Assembly (NCBI GenBank): GCA_026874595.1 | Contig: CM049311.1 | Location: 53,137,676 to 53,201,675, forward strand | DNA from: Sipunculus nudus | Lineage: Eukaryota > Annelida > Sipuncula > Golfingiida > Sipunculidae | Direction: 5' to 3' | Length of the DNA stretch: 64,000 bases | Shown: piece by piece, positions 1-11,880 of the stretch | How positions within the stretch are numbered: the stretch's first letter is position 1 | Layout: each line of letters starts with the position of its first letter | The notes under the pieces: generated by a model | The model's database searches: none | The model's input: only the letters and a program-made list of their open reading frames with translations | Told to the model about the DNA's origin: nothing | Made by a program: the position numbers and the translations under genes

Positions 1-22
1 TGTGTGTGTGTGTGAGAGAGAG
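1..22. repeat. (TG)n(AG)n microsatellite
   Basis: Dinucleotide run at the window edge; it may continue to the left. Sequence 23-340 holds no recognisable gene. About 196-310 recurs as a diverged direct copy at 6756-6866. Confidence 0.8.
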
Positions 23-876
23 ATGATATTTCCTTTTAATTCAGTCAGATATCTGCTGGTCTCTCCTTTTATAAGATTATTAAAGGTTTTTCCAAGTTTT
101 TCCCATTTTCCCACTTTGAGAGGTTTTTGTAAAGGCGGTTAATATTGGTATTTACCAGCTGGTAAATACAGCACTGGGAAAAACTTAACAACCCTGAAAG
201 TGACAGTATACTTGTACGCCGTGAGGTATTGTAAAACATTTTGAAAATATTTGCTTCCTCATAGAGATCTGTGGTGTGGTTCTCAGAATTAGAGGGCAGG
301 CCATTCTGACAGTTGATCTGGCCTCATGTCAGAGGAGCCAAGAGTCACTACTAGACTGGGGAAATTGTATGTGTTTTATGACGGGGGATGTCAAAGGTCC
401 CTTGGTTGAATGTAAGGAAATTTTTTTTGTAAAATTCAATCAGCCCAGGGGCCATTTACTACCTTGCACATTTAATGAGGATAATTTGCATATCTGAATA
501 AATAAGTGGAAATTAATAAATAATAAAGTAATAAATTCAGTATTTGGTTGGAGAATGACAGAGTATTGTTTTTTTGGGGAACAAATTATTCAACTGTATT
601 CACATATAACAAAAAAAAATAATTCAAAATTAATGTTTTAGATGAAAAGAGTGAAAAAAGTATGCAAATTAGGCAAATTTTCAAGTGTATTGTGTATTTA
701 AATGTGTCCTCTTGAAAAGAACATTACAAAAAGAAATGGTTGATGCTTCTGTTGTCTCAGCCTTAATATGTTTTATTATCATCATTTTGTTAAGTTAATT
801 TACACATATACATTATTTTATCAACTAATTTGCATATGTATATAGGTATATGTTAAACATCAAAATCAATACATTT

Positions 877-2108
877 TTAGCTCAGCTGACTGAAAGTCAT
901 CTGAGCTATAGGGATCACCATTCGTCCGGCTGTCTGGCTGTCAACAGGGCACAAATCGTAATGGCTGGATCTGCAATCTTGCAACTTGAAATCCTGGGAG
1001 GTCCCTTGGAAACCTGAAATCAGTTCTCTGTTACCCATATCCTCTGGGCTATGGGTCTTGTGAATACCCCCCCCCCCCCCCAGAATAATAAAAATTTTGA
1101 TACAAAAGCTCAAGTAGCTGAATAATTACTGCATTGATTACCATGATTCTCTACATGAAAATTGACCATGGAGTGTTCCATCGGCTTCTGCAAAAACTTT
1201 CCTTGAAAAAATAATTCAAGGTGTAATCCAGAAGATGCAATGTTGTGTAATGTAGCATTTTTAAAGAAATCAATTTTCTTTTAAATGATTTTAACAAATA
1301 TAATTGAACCCATCAGTATGCTTAAATTATTATAAAATATGAAGCACATTATGGATAAATAAAGACACAATTAAAAATTGTGAAATCTAAGTCAAGTATT
1401 ATTTTTAGATATTTATTGTTTTGCAGATTTAAAAGATATATTTTTGTGGTAAAAAATAAATAATCATTTGTATGCATGATGTGGTGTTATCTGACAAGAT
1501 TGAGATTTATGATGATGCAATTGAGAATTATGAATCAACTTTTATATTCAGATATATATGTTAAATTAGAAATGTATAGAAATATAAACTTAAATTAGAA
1601 AAAAATTGATGTGTTAAAAAAATGAGGATTTAATACAAACATTTGTTCATTATTTTTCTGCCTCAGCAGAATTTGAGATCAGGCTTTGTTTGCCCTGTTT
1701 TATGTTGTTAATTAGCTATATTTCAACTGTATACATTTCATTAAAAAAAATACATATAAAATTTAATAATATATATTATACAAAAAAAAGATTCAATTGA
1801 ACAAATGTGTAAACTACTGAAATGTCAATAGTTAATCGAAAAACCAACTAATGATCATGGTAATAGTACAGATCATTTGTTCACAAACTGCTCACATGCT
1901 TTAGTTTCAACATTAGGAAACACATTGTCAGGTCACAAAATATTTTTTGCAACAATTTCTTGCTCATCAGTACAAACCAATCATATAAACCAACCATGGC
2001 CTTTATTACCTCTTCCTCTTACACTTTATCTCCATTTGATATTATTTTAGATTTTTACCTTCAAGGTTAACGTCAGCTGAGGACAGTGACCCATAGGTCC
2101 CTTGTTTC
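877..2108 (+). mobile_element. HINE/Helentron-like non-autonomous element, copy F
   Basis: It starts with the family hairpin AGCTCAG...CTGAGCT at 879-907 (inner stem TGACT/AGTCA). It ends near 2107 in the family terminus CAGCTGAG...GACCCATAGGTCCCTT. GCTCAGCTGA therefore occurs inverted at the two ends. This copy has a short GTCY tract and one monomer of the kind tandemly repeated at 2115-3058. It interrupts the left palindrome arm. Confidence 0.6.
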
Positions 2109-2114
2109 TCTATT

Positions 2115-3058
2115 TTTGAGACCTTCAAAGAAGCTGTCATCTGTTAACAGGGCACAAATCTTAACCTCTTAACCTCGAATCTTCTCACTTGACATCAAGG
2201 GAAGTTCATGAAAAGTCTTCAGGGAAACTTCAAATTAGGTCTCTCTTACCCATATCATCAGAGCTATGGGGCTCGTAAGTACCCCTCAGAATAATTAAAA
2301 ATATGATACCAAGCTCAAGTATCTGAATAACTAATGCATTGATCACTATGATTCTTTGCATGAATATTGATCATGGATGTTCCATCACTTCCTGCAGACT
2401 GGTGGCGCCAGCTGTATTTTTTCCAATTTTTACGAATTTTTTTCTCATTTATTCAGACCTGCAATGAAACTGTCATCTGTTAACAGGGCACAAATCGTAA
2501 CCACTGGATCTGGAATCTTCAAACTTAATATCCAGGGAGGGCCATGAAAAATCTCCTTGAAAACCTGAAATAAGGTTACTGTTACCCATATCCTTCGAGC
2601 TATGGGGCTCGGAAGTACCCCCCAGAATTATGCAAAATTTGATACAAAAGCTCAAGTATATGAATAACTACTGCATTGATCACCATGATTCTTTGCATGA
2701 ATATTGATCATGTGATGTTCCATCACTTTCTGCAGACTGGTGGCGCCAACTGTATTTTTTACTAATTTTTACAAATTTTTTTCTCTTTTTTCAGACCTGC
2801 AATGAAACTGTCATCTGTTAACAGGGCACAAATCGTAACCACTGGACCTGGAATCTTCAAACTTAAAATCCAGGGAGGTCCATGAAAAATCTTCTTGAAA
2901 ACCTGAAATTAGGTTGCTGTTACCCATATTATTCGAGCTATGGGGCTCCGAAATACCCTCCAGGATCATGCAAAATTTGTTACAAAAGCTCAAGCATATG
3001 AATAACTACTGCATTGATACCCATGATTCTTTGCATGAATATTGATCATGGTAGACTG
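2115..3058 (+). repeat. Tandem 338-bp repeat, three monomers
   Basis: The motif (A/G)CTGTCATCTGTTAACAG followed by GGCACAAATC begins units near 2119, 2455 and 2794 (spacing about 337). Each unit ends in ...CATGAATATTGATCATG. Related monomer sequence is inside copy F (935-1170). Short open frames on the minus strand at 2473-2655 and 2811-2993 simply reflect unit similarity. Confidence 0.8.
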
Positions 3059-5399
3059 ATCTTCTGCGCCAATATTAGGAAATATTTAATTACCAAACAT
3101 ATATACCGGTGGGATATAACGAAAATAAAGAGTAAGCCATATTATGTTCTCTTGATATTTATATTAAAATAGAAATTTATACCTTTTCAGTGTGAATAAA
3201 GTTTTTTTTTTGCATTCTTAGATGACATGTTGTTATTGATCTTCCCCCTTATTTTGTTCCGTGAATACATAATTAGCTAATTTGCATATATGAGTGAAGG
3301 GTTAAATCATGATCGCGTTTAAAACAAGCTAATGGCACATGCATCCAGATGTCTTCACTAAGCACAAAATGGATATTCTTACAAAAAAAAATTTAAAAGT
3401 ATGTCTTACTAGCATTTGTTTTATTTTATTTTATGGCACATATAAGGCAGATATTGTTGAGTAAAAAACATGATTTAAACGTGATATGTCCTTGCAAAGG
3501 CAAAACAGAGTTTACACAAAATATAATGAAACATCAGCTGTCAGCTTGATGAGGAGATGATTTTGATAAAGTTCCCATGTCATTATAAAAGTAACAGAGG
3601 TGTAAATATGGATCCACAATAAGTGTCAGAATTTTAATGACGGTAAGGTATATTTGCAATGCATGTTTTACTTTGTGCCGCGTAGATGAGGACAAAACAT
3701 CCTTTACCAACCTAAATGTTTATTCACTGTCACTTTTAATTTGACTCCTTTCAAAATCACTGCCACTGCTTCTGTCTGAAAGAGATCCATCTGACTCATT
3801 GTCAGAATTTTGGCAAGCATCTTTCTCTAATACTTGTCTTGACTTTTTTCTTCTAGGACTTGAACCACGTGTTTCACCTAACAGGTCATCAGCATCTTCC
3901 CCCGATTTCTACTCTGCTCTTTACTGTTCCTTTGATAGACATAGGGGCAGTTGTGTGCACTGATACCATACAGGTTTTATCCCATCTTCTGTTGCACACT
4001 ATCCTCTGTCCATGGGGGGGAAATGTAGTCAATATTTTGTGCAACATTGATACCAGATGCTGCCAAAATTCTGACAATGAGTTAGATGACTCAGAGACAG
4101 AAGAAGTGGCTGTGATTCTATTAGCTGTCAAATTGAAAGTGACAGTGAATAAACATTTAGGTTGGTAAAGGATGTTTAGTCATCTAGTCAGGATGTCATC
4201 TACGCGGCAAAAAGTAAAATATGCTTTGCAAATATTTTTACCATCATTAAAATCACTATGATCACAATTTAACCTGCCCCTCATTATATATGAAAAATAA
4301 GCTAATTACATATTCATCAGACCATTGTAGGGGAATATTAATTACAACATGGAACCTAAGCAAGTAGACATGATATCTTCCTTATATGCCATAAAATAAA
4401 TAAAACAAATGCTAGTAAGACATGCTTTTTAGTTCTTTTTTGTGAGAATATCAGTTGTATGATTAGTGAAGACAGCTGGATGCATGTGTCGTTTGCTTAT
4501 ATTAAATGCAAAACTATGATAATCATAATTTAACCCCTCGCTCATCATGTATGCAAATTAGCTAATTATGTATTCATTTGACAAAATTTGGGGGCAGATC
4601 AATTACAACATGCCACCTAAGAATGCAAACAAACAATTTTAGTCACACTGAATAGGTATAAATTTCTCTTTAAATATAAAAACTAGGAGGACATATATGG
4701 CTTACTCTTCATTTCCACTTATTCCCACCAATATATATGTTTAGTTATTTAATATTTCCTTATATTTGCACAAGAGTATATTTAAAACATGACAAATTGC
4801 ATTCTCACATGTAAAATTGAGTTTCTTGACATTAGAAACCCATGAATGCATTTGCTGCTTGCTTATTTTATACACATGAATGCGATAATCACAATTTAAC
4901 CCGACCCATTATATATGAAAATAAGCAAATTACGTTTTCATCCGACCATTGGAGGGGAATATTAATTACATAATGGCAACTTAGCAAGTAGATATTCAAT
5001 TTAATTCACACTGAATAGATGCCAATTATTGACATCCATTAAACATTTTTTAAATGTATTGATTTTCATGTTGAACATATACCTGTATACATATGTAAAT
5101 TATTTGATAAAATAATGTATACGAGTAAATTAACTTTACAAAATGATGATAATAAAACATGTTAAGGCCGAGTCAATAAAATCATCAAATATTTCCTTTT
5201 TGTAATGTTTTTTTCAAGAGAAAACATTAAAATACACAATAAACTTGAAAATTTGCCTAATATGCACAATTTATTCACGTTTTTCATCTTAAACTTTAAT
5301 TTTGAATTAACTTTTGTTATATGTGATAAAAGTTGAATGATTGGTTCCCAGTAAACAATATTCTGTCAGTCTCCTGCCAGATTCTGAATAAATATTCTT

Positions 5400-6010
5400 A
5401 ATTGTCCCCCCCCCCCCCCCCTCCGTGGATGTGGGGGACATTGATTTGGGTTTGTCTGTCTGTCTGTCTAGCTGTCTGTCTGTCCTTCTGTCTGTCTTTC
5501 TCTCAGTCTGTCCATCAGGTTTCATTTCCGTGCCATAACTTTCATAAATATTATCCAATTTTATCCAAAATTGGGTCAGTGATTGCTCTCATGCATACCT
5601 TGGTTGGGATTGGTTTTGGAGTGTCTGGCATCTGTCTGTCTATCTGTCTGCAACTTGGTCTGTCTGTCTGTCAGGTTTTTGTTTCTGGCCGTACCTTTCC
5701 TAAATATTATCCTATTTCATTCAAATTTTGATCAGTGATTGCTCGTATGCTTACCTTGGTAGGGATTGGTTTTTTGAGTGTCTGGCTTGTCTGTCTGTAT
5801 GTCTGTCACTTTGTCTGTCCATCCATCAAGTTTTGGTTTTCCGTGCCACATAGCTTTCCTAAATATTATCTGATTTCATTCAAATTTTGGTCAGTGATTG
5901 CTCTCGTGCATACCTTGGTTGGGATTGGTTTTGGAGTGTTTGGCTTCTGTCTGTCTGTTTCTCTGTCACTCTGTCTGTCCGTCCTTTATCAAGCAGGGGA
6001 AAAACCAAGA
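5400..6010 (+). repeat. C-run plus (GTCT)n-bearing tandem repeat, about 163-bp monomers
   Basis: It begins with a C tract (5407-5420). Monomers each contain a (GTCT)n tract and the core CAGTGATTGCTC...CTTGGTTGGGATTGG (three to four units, 5448-5990). The boundaries carry related GGGGACATT sequences (about 5433 and 6021). It sits as an extra block in the right palindrome arm. It resembles the tandem core of a HINE without the end hairpins. Open frames across it are repeat artefacts. Confidence 0.65.
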
Positions 6011-7040
6011 TCCCAAAGCAGGGGACATTAATTCCACTAATTTGCTTTTTATTTATTCATTCCAGCTAATTTATTCAAATATGCAAATTATCTCATTAAA
6101 TATGCAAAATAAGAAAGGGTCCCTGGGCTTATTGGATTCTACAAAAAAAAATGACTTAGGATGCAACCAAGGGACCTTTGACACGCCCTTCATAAAACAC
6201 ATACAATTTCCCCAGTCTATACATGACTTCCATCACGGTATAACTGCTCCACCAACCTGTGGTACAAAACAAGCCCTGTACCCTCCTCTCGCCTAAATGG
6301 TAGAGGGGACAAAAGGGCTGGCTGTTAAGAGGTAATATTAATGTTATTTTGGCACATATTTTCCTTAAAGCATCTTGATGGGCCCAAGCTGTGACAACCT
6401 GACTCAGTAGGCAATCGGATATTTGGGCTGGTAAACCTACTAAAGTCGTGATACAGGTAATATCGGGGAATGTATCTCAGTGGTTTTGCATCAGGTTGCA
6501 TTCATATTGTGGTAAACGGCCCATAATCTGAATATTATGCTTAGAATGATAAATAAACACAATCATAATATTATCAATAATAAATAATTAATATATATGT
6601 GAGCTCACAACCCTAACTGAAACACTGTCTCCATGGACACAGGTCATTTCCTGTATCCCCTGCTAGCTGCCTGCCTCCTGTAACTTTTCTCGCTCATATT
6701 TGGTATTATTAGAAAGAACACAAAAAATGCTAACAATTGGTCTGGATTATATTGATTGACAGTGTACCTGTAGGCAATGAAGCGTTGTCAGAAATGACAA
6801 AAATATTTGCATCTTCATAAGGCCTTATAATGTGTTCCTCAGAATTAGATGTTATGACACTCTGGAGCCAGTAATCTGATCGTAATGGCAGAGGGTCGAT
6901 ATGACACAAGATGGTCCCCCCCCCCCCTGTCTTTGTTGTAGTGTTTTATGTGTGATACAGAAAAAAAATAGGTAAAAAAATCCATTTTGAAATTTAAAAA
7001 AATGCATAGATCTGTGTTGGGTAGGGTGAAGGATCAGTTA

Positions 7041-8688
7041 TTTTAAGCTCAGCTGACTAAAAGTCATCTGAGCTATAGTCGTGGTCCATTGTCCGTCGTC
7101 CATCTGTCCGTCCATCCGTCTGTCCGTAGATGTGGCACGTTTTGAAACCGTAAGACCTAGGAATCCAAAATTCAGCATAATGTTAGATGTCCCCAAGATC
7201 TCCTACCAAGCCTAAAACTGGGTCTTTGCGACTTCATTCCTTTGAGAAATTAAGGAAAAACCTCAATTTTTCATTAAAAACCTATTTTCACACTTCAGGA
7301 CCACCAAATATAAAAACCACTCATCTGTTTTTCCTCATATTTGCCATAAATATTCATTTATATGTCCCTATGTACATGCCAGAAATTAGGTCTGTATTAT
7401 ATAATTTAAAAAAGTTATGGGCTCTATCATAATGCATTTTGTAAAAAATCAGGAAAGATATTTGATCACTTAACACAAAAAATGTTTAAGCTAAGGACTT
7501 TTTTTCCAGTAATATAACTTTAATTAATCAAAATTAAATTGTATACCCCAAATTAGATCAAAGTCTTTTAAATTTTTTAAAATATTAGCAAAAATAAAAA
7601 AATTGTACCATAAATTTTTGCCAAACTTTGGCCACGGCAGGTTTTTTTCCTGTAAGTACTGTGGATTTAATTTTCACAGCATGTACACATAGGGATTTAA
7701 TCTGTTGAAATCTGAAGTTTGAAAATAAAAGCAGAAATTAGGCTAGTTATTGAATTTTTTTGGAGGCTCTAGTTGTTTTCCCTTATATTGTCAAGCAGTC
7801 CACTTTGGTCACTGTAGGTCATTCAGTGCTCTATGCTCCCCAGGCTGTTGGCATAATGTTATGCAATCCCATAACTAGGGCAACCCCTCTCTCCTCTGAG
7901 TTTAGCTTGATCAGGCTGTGTGCAGTTAATACCATACCACAGGGAGCCTTTTTCTCTCCCCCCCCCCCACCCCATTCTGTTGACAGACCTGTACTATGAA
8001 TTAGATGAATCTTAAAATTAACATTTTTTCAGCAACGAGCAGTAACAATGGAGACCCCTCCCCCCCCCACCCACCCCTTCAATACACAGGACTAATAAAC
8101 AAGATTAATCTCATAATTTTAATGTTAAAAAAATTCTTTTAGATGAGACTTGGACAATTTTGATTTTTTTTAAAGAAAAAAATTTCAGGAATTTAATCCT
8201 AATATTCAAATGTGATAAAATATTAGGATCTAAGTAAGTGCTAACTGACAAGATTTAAGAAGATATAAATACTTTGTAGCATTACATTCATATCTCTTAA
8301 AGTTGGCAGGGCCTAGGTGTGAATAACACTGTTAACTTAGTATTAAAATTAGGAATATTGGTCAAACTTTGTGGGATTAATTTTTAACTCATATGGCAAT
8401 ATATTTAAATTTTGAAAACTTAATTACCTTCACACATTATTTGTTTATGAAATGTTACTTTTATGTTACACTTACCGTTGGCCTATATGTTCCCTTGGTG
8501 CATTACTAAATGGTTTAGCTCATGTCCATTATTCTATAATTTACAGAGTTTCATTTTAGCAGGGCCATTTTCTCATAGCTTTTCTAATGATAATATACAT
8601 GAAAAACCAAAAGAAATAAAAATAAATTACAGTTGCTAATATTTTCCAAAATTCAGCTGAGCGATGTGACCAATGGGTCCCTTGTTTT
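7041..8688 (+). mobile_element. HINE/Helentron-like element, copy E
   Basis: Hairpin AGCTCAG...CTGAGCT at 7046-7074, then GTCC/ATCC repeats at 7085-7130. The family core follows (TAGATGTCCCCAAGATCTCC near 7182 onward). The 3' terminus TCAGCTGAGC...CAATGGGTCCCTTGTTTTA lies at 8652-8689. The element is shorter than copies A-C because the second about 684-bp monomer is largely missing. Confidence 0.75.
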
Positions 8689-8689
8689 A

Positions 8690-10600
8690 GGTGAGGGGCT
8701 TTTCAGTTATGTCCTCTTTGGCGGTAAAGGTAACCATTCTTTAACAAGGGATATTAGTTATACATGAAATACAGTTTTCCTTCATGGAAATAAAATAATA
8801 TCTGCCAAGATTTTGTCCTCAAACCATTTCTTTATGCCTATAAACAAAGTAAAAATTAGCTTGGAATCGGTGTAAACAGTGGCGTGAAAGAAAAAATAAA
8901 CATAGCCTCCTGCACTAAAGTCATAAATAAAGATGACAACCAACAGTAAAAAAAATAGAATTAGTGTGTGATTCATGACGATTACATATTCCTCTCTCAA
9001 TTGGAATCTGTGTCTAGTATCATTTTCTTTCTTGTACCTCTGTCTGAGAGAGTATAAATTATACTAGTACTCCTGGCTCACTTGTTTATCTTTGCATGAT
9101 GGGTGTTGAGCCCCCCTTTTCTGAATTCCTGTATCAGCTCCTGTTCAAGGACCTGTATGGTATCAGTGAATCCAGATTGTTAAAGCCATCTATTCACATA
9201 CCTTATTTATAGAATGTCTGTGATTTCTGACTTACTCTGTTACATATTTATGAACTCTTATGTTATTCCTGTTCTTAATGAAAAGATTTTATAACACCTC
9301 TGACGGATGCATGAGCTGTTTTGTGCAGAAATTGTTAAACACAGCAGTGTTGACCAACAGAAAAACCATGTAACCTAAAGGTGGTTGTTGCATGTGTGTG
9401 GGTGTAGTGGGATCAGCATTTTCTTGCCTACTGTATATTCATGAAAGGTCCAAGGTACTATCTTTAATTGATAGACATCAATAAGAGGAATAGACCCCTT
9501 TAAACTGAAACAATCTTCAGTACACAACCATACCATAAACAGATGTTCGTGCCAGATGCCATGGGACTATGTGGCTTTTTATATTTCTTAAGAACTTGTT
9601 ATTTACATATAATTATTGTGAGACCTGTGAGATTGTTTATGTAGGTATCGGCCAGTGTGTGTACTAACTTGCATAGGCTGCACATAAACAAAATCTACTG
9701 TATAAGAAACACTACACAGTCAGATGGAATCAGCATGCCAGTTCCTTCTCAAAGTTATATTTGTTTTGTGTATACATTATTTCTGTTCACAGTTGATTGA
9801 ACATTATACTAAATGCAGTTATGTGTCACATCATTGTAACTAAAAACATGTTAAAATGCTGACAGAGATGAAAGGGAATGAAAGTCTGTCAGAATAGTGT
9901 CATGTTGTCAGTCTGATTTTATACGTATTTCATGTAAATATTAAACAGAAATGATGTTTGTGACTGCTCTCTTAAAATAGCTAACTTCTTTTTCATGATG
10001 GGTATTCCAAAAAATACTGCTTTTGGAATGGTAATTAGACTACCCTAATGCAAAGTAAAGGCACAGCACAGATATTTCTGAAACTACAAAAAAAACACAG
10101 AAAATACTTTTTGATGATCAGTTGATTATGATTGATAATTTAAATCACTTAATGTACCTTAACATTCAATCTTTACATAGTAGTAAATATTTGTAGCATT
10201 TCTTGTGCAAAAAAATCAATAGAGCTATGGATGTACTGGACTTCAGGATTGGGGCAAGGTACATGCAATCAGTACCTAGGTACAGGTAAAGGTACTTGTG
10301 AAATGGTCAAGTACAGGTCCAGGTACAGCATTTTTGTAGATTATCTAGGTACAGGTACAGGTACTTTTGAAAGTACCAGGGTACAGGTACATTTTAAAGA
10401 CATTTGAACTAAGGCTGGTTATTGGGCAGCATATTCAGGTACAATATTTATTGCAATAGACTTAAAGCAGTATTCAGTATGTAATGAATATATGCTTCCT
10501 TTTTTTCTTATATTATTTTCTGATTAAAAGCTCTGTGAATATGAGTTTTCATTGATACACACACACACATTTACAGTTTTGTTATGACAGTTCCTTTTTA
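8690..10600. other. No gene or clear repeat, except a GGTAC cluster
   Basis: AT-rich sequence with no exon-like signal, tRNA or long open frame on either strand. A (CA)n run lies at 10557-10570, and repeated GGTACA words occur at 10255-10395. Confidence 0.6.
10255..10395. repeat. GGTACA/GTAC word cluster
   Basis: AGGTAC or its near variants recur about ten times in 140 bp, as in TAGGTACAGGTACAGGTAC. The word contains the palindrome GTAC, so the stretch can fold on itself. It is a short degenerate tandem repeat with no assigned function. Confidence 0.7.
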
Positions 10601-10675
10601 AGGGCCCTGCTTGACAAGTGGTGCCCTATAGTGATCATTGTGTCAGTCCGTCCTTCCGTACTTCCATCCTTCCGT

Positions 10676-11374
10676 TACGCTCCCGAGGCAGCGGAAATCT
10701 TGCGCTTCTAAAGAAGCAACCGATTTTCACGCTGCTAGCTATGACCGTTTATGAGATATTTAGACACCAGATGGCGGTTCGTTTTCCACTGAAATAAACG
10801 TGCGTATGATGTTACAAGCAGCCAATCAGATGCCAATAAACAAACACTCGACAGGCATCCTGGCTCCGCCCATTGTTGCGCTTCAAGCGCCGCTTATTGG
10901 GTTTCCGGTCAAATTTAAATTGCTCCCTCTGCATTCTCGCATCATCGACCGATTCGATTATGACATTATGACTGTGTTAGCGTTGCCATGTATCTGTTGT
11001 CTACAGAACTGAAACCAGCAAGCGAGGTGTGCACGCAGCCTTTGTTGTTACGTTTCCTTTGAATTACAGCTCACCGGCCGAGCATCCTATGTGCCCAAGG
11101 CCCTAAGCAAACCACGTCAGGGGCAATTCTCTCTGAGCCTGTGGCCTGTTCAGACGGTTACGCTGGGGGATGAGCTGTCACTCAAAAAGAAATTAATATG
11201 ATTGGCTCTGTGTATTCCTCGCTTGGCTTTGTCTTCCAGCACAAGGTCTCATCTGATTGGACAAAAATACAGTGCTCCCCTCTGGTGTTGCCATTCAGGA
11301 TACGAGGTCATAACAAACAGCGCCTTACGATATAGGTAGTAGCCCTATAGGTAAAGTGCTGTGTAAAGAGCGTA
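10676..11374. mobile_element. Nested 699-bp insert with 9-bp target duplication
   Basis: It is flanked by TCCTTCCGT on both sides (10667-10675 and 11375-11383) and has inverted ends TACGCTC...GAGCGTA. Copy 2 of the host element lacks this block. It is more CpG-rich than its surroundings. It contains CCAAT-type boxes in both orientations (GCCAATCAG near 10819, GATTGGCTC near 11200, TGATTGGAC near 11253) and GGCTCCGCCC near 10861. It may be a MITE of a 9-bp-TSD superfamily or a captured promoter-like fragment. The superfamily is not assigned. Confidence 0.5.
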
Positions 11375-11389
11375 TCCTTCCGTCAGTGA

Positions 11390-11880
11390 CACTTTCTTTC
11401 CCGCGTGATAACTCAACAACAACATACTGCAGCTTTCCCAAATTCACAGGGATGATTGGTACATATTAGGGCTCCAGACCTATTGAATTACACACCTGTC
11501 AGAAATCCAATGTGGTTGTCACAGCCCAATTTCTGATTTTCTTTCGCGCGGGATAACTCAAAAACAACATACTGCAGCTTTCTCAAATTAACAGTGATGA
11601 TTGGTACATATTAGGGCTCCAGACCTATTGAATTACACACCTGTCAGAAATCCAATGTGGTTGTCACAGCCCAATTTCTGATTTTCTTTCGCGCAGGATA
11701 ACTCAAAACAACATACTGCAGCTTTCTCAAATTAACAGTGATGATTGGTACATATTAGGGCTCCAGACCTATTGAATAACAGACCTGTCCGAATTCAAAT
11801 TTGGCCACAACAGCCCCATTGCTGATTTTCTTTTGTGCGCGATAACTAAACAACAACATACTGTGGTTGCCTTTAAATTG
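11390..11880 (+). repeat. Tandem 145-bp satellite-like monomers
   Basis: GATAACTCA(A)CAACAACATA starts recur at 11407, 11552, 11697 and 11841 (spacing 145, 145, 144). Each is followed by GATGATTGGTACATATTAGG and GCTCCAGACCTATTGAAT. Units two and three are nearly identical, suggesting recent homogenisation. Confidence 0.85.

Larger units (their letters stand above)
340..6225. repeat. Giant imperfect palindrome with interrupted arms
   Basis: Three arm blocks pair in inverted orientation: about 340-525 with 6030-6225, about 525-875 with 5045-5395, and about 3070-3830 with 4050-4790. For example, 350-385 is the reverse complement of 6190-6224, and about 3800-3817 pairs exactly with about 4063-4080. 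Long runs match with small indels, at roughly 75-85% by eye. Unpaired parts are a HINE-like copy and 338-bp monomers in the left arm, a GTCT/163-bp tandem block in the right arm, and a central loop of about 220 bp. It could be a foldback transposon or an old inverted duplication. Confidence 0.7.

Noticed and set aside
5402-6296. Leu/Cys/Val-rich frames resembling membrane proteins
   Set aside because: Produced by translation of (GTCT)n tracts and 163-bp monomers.
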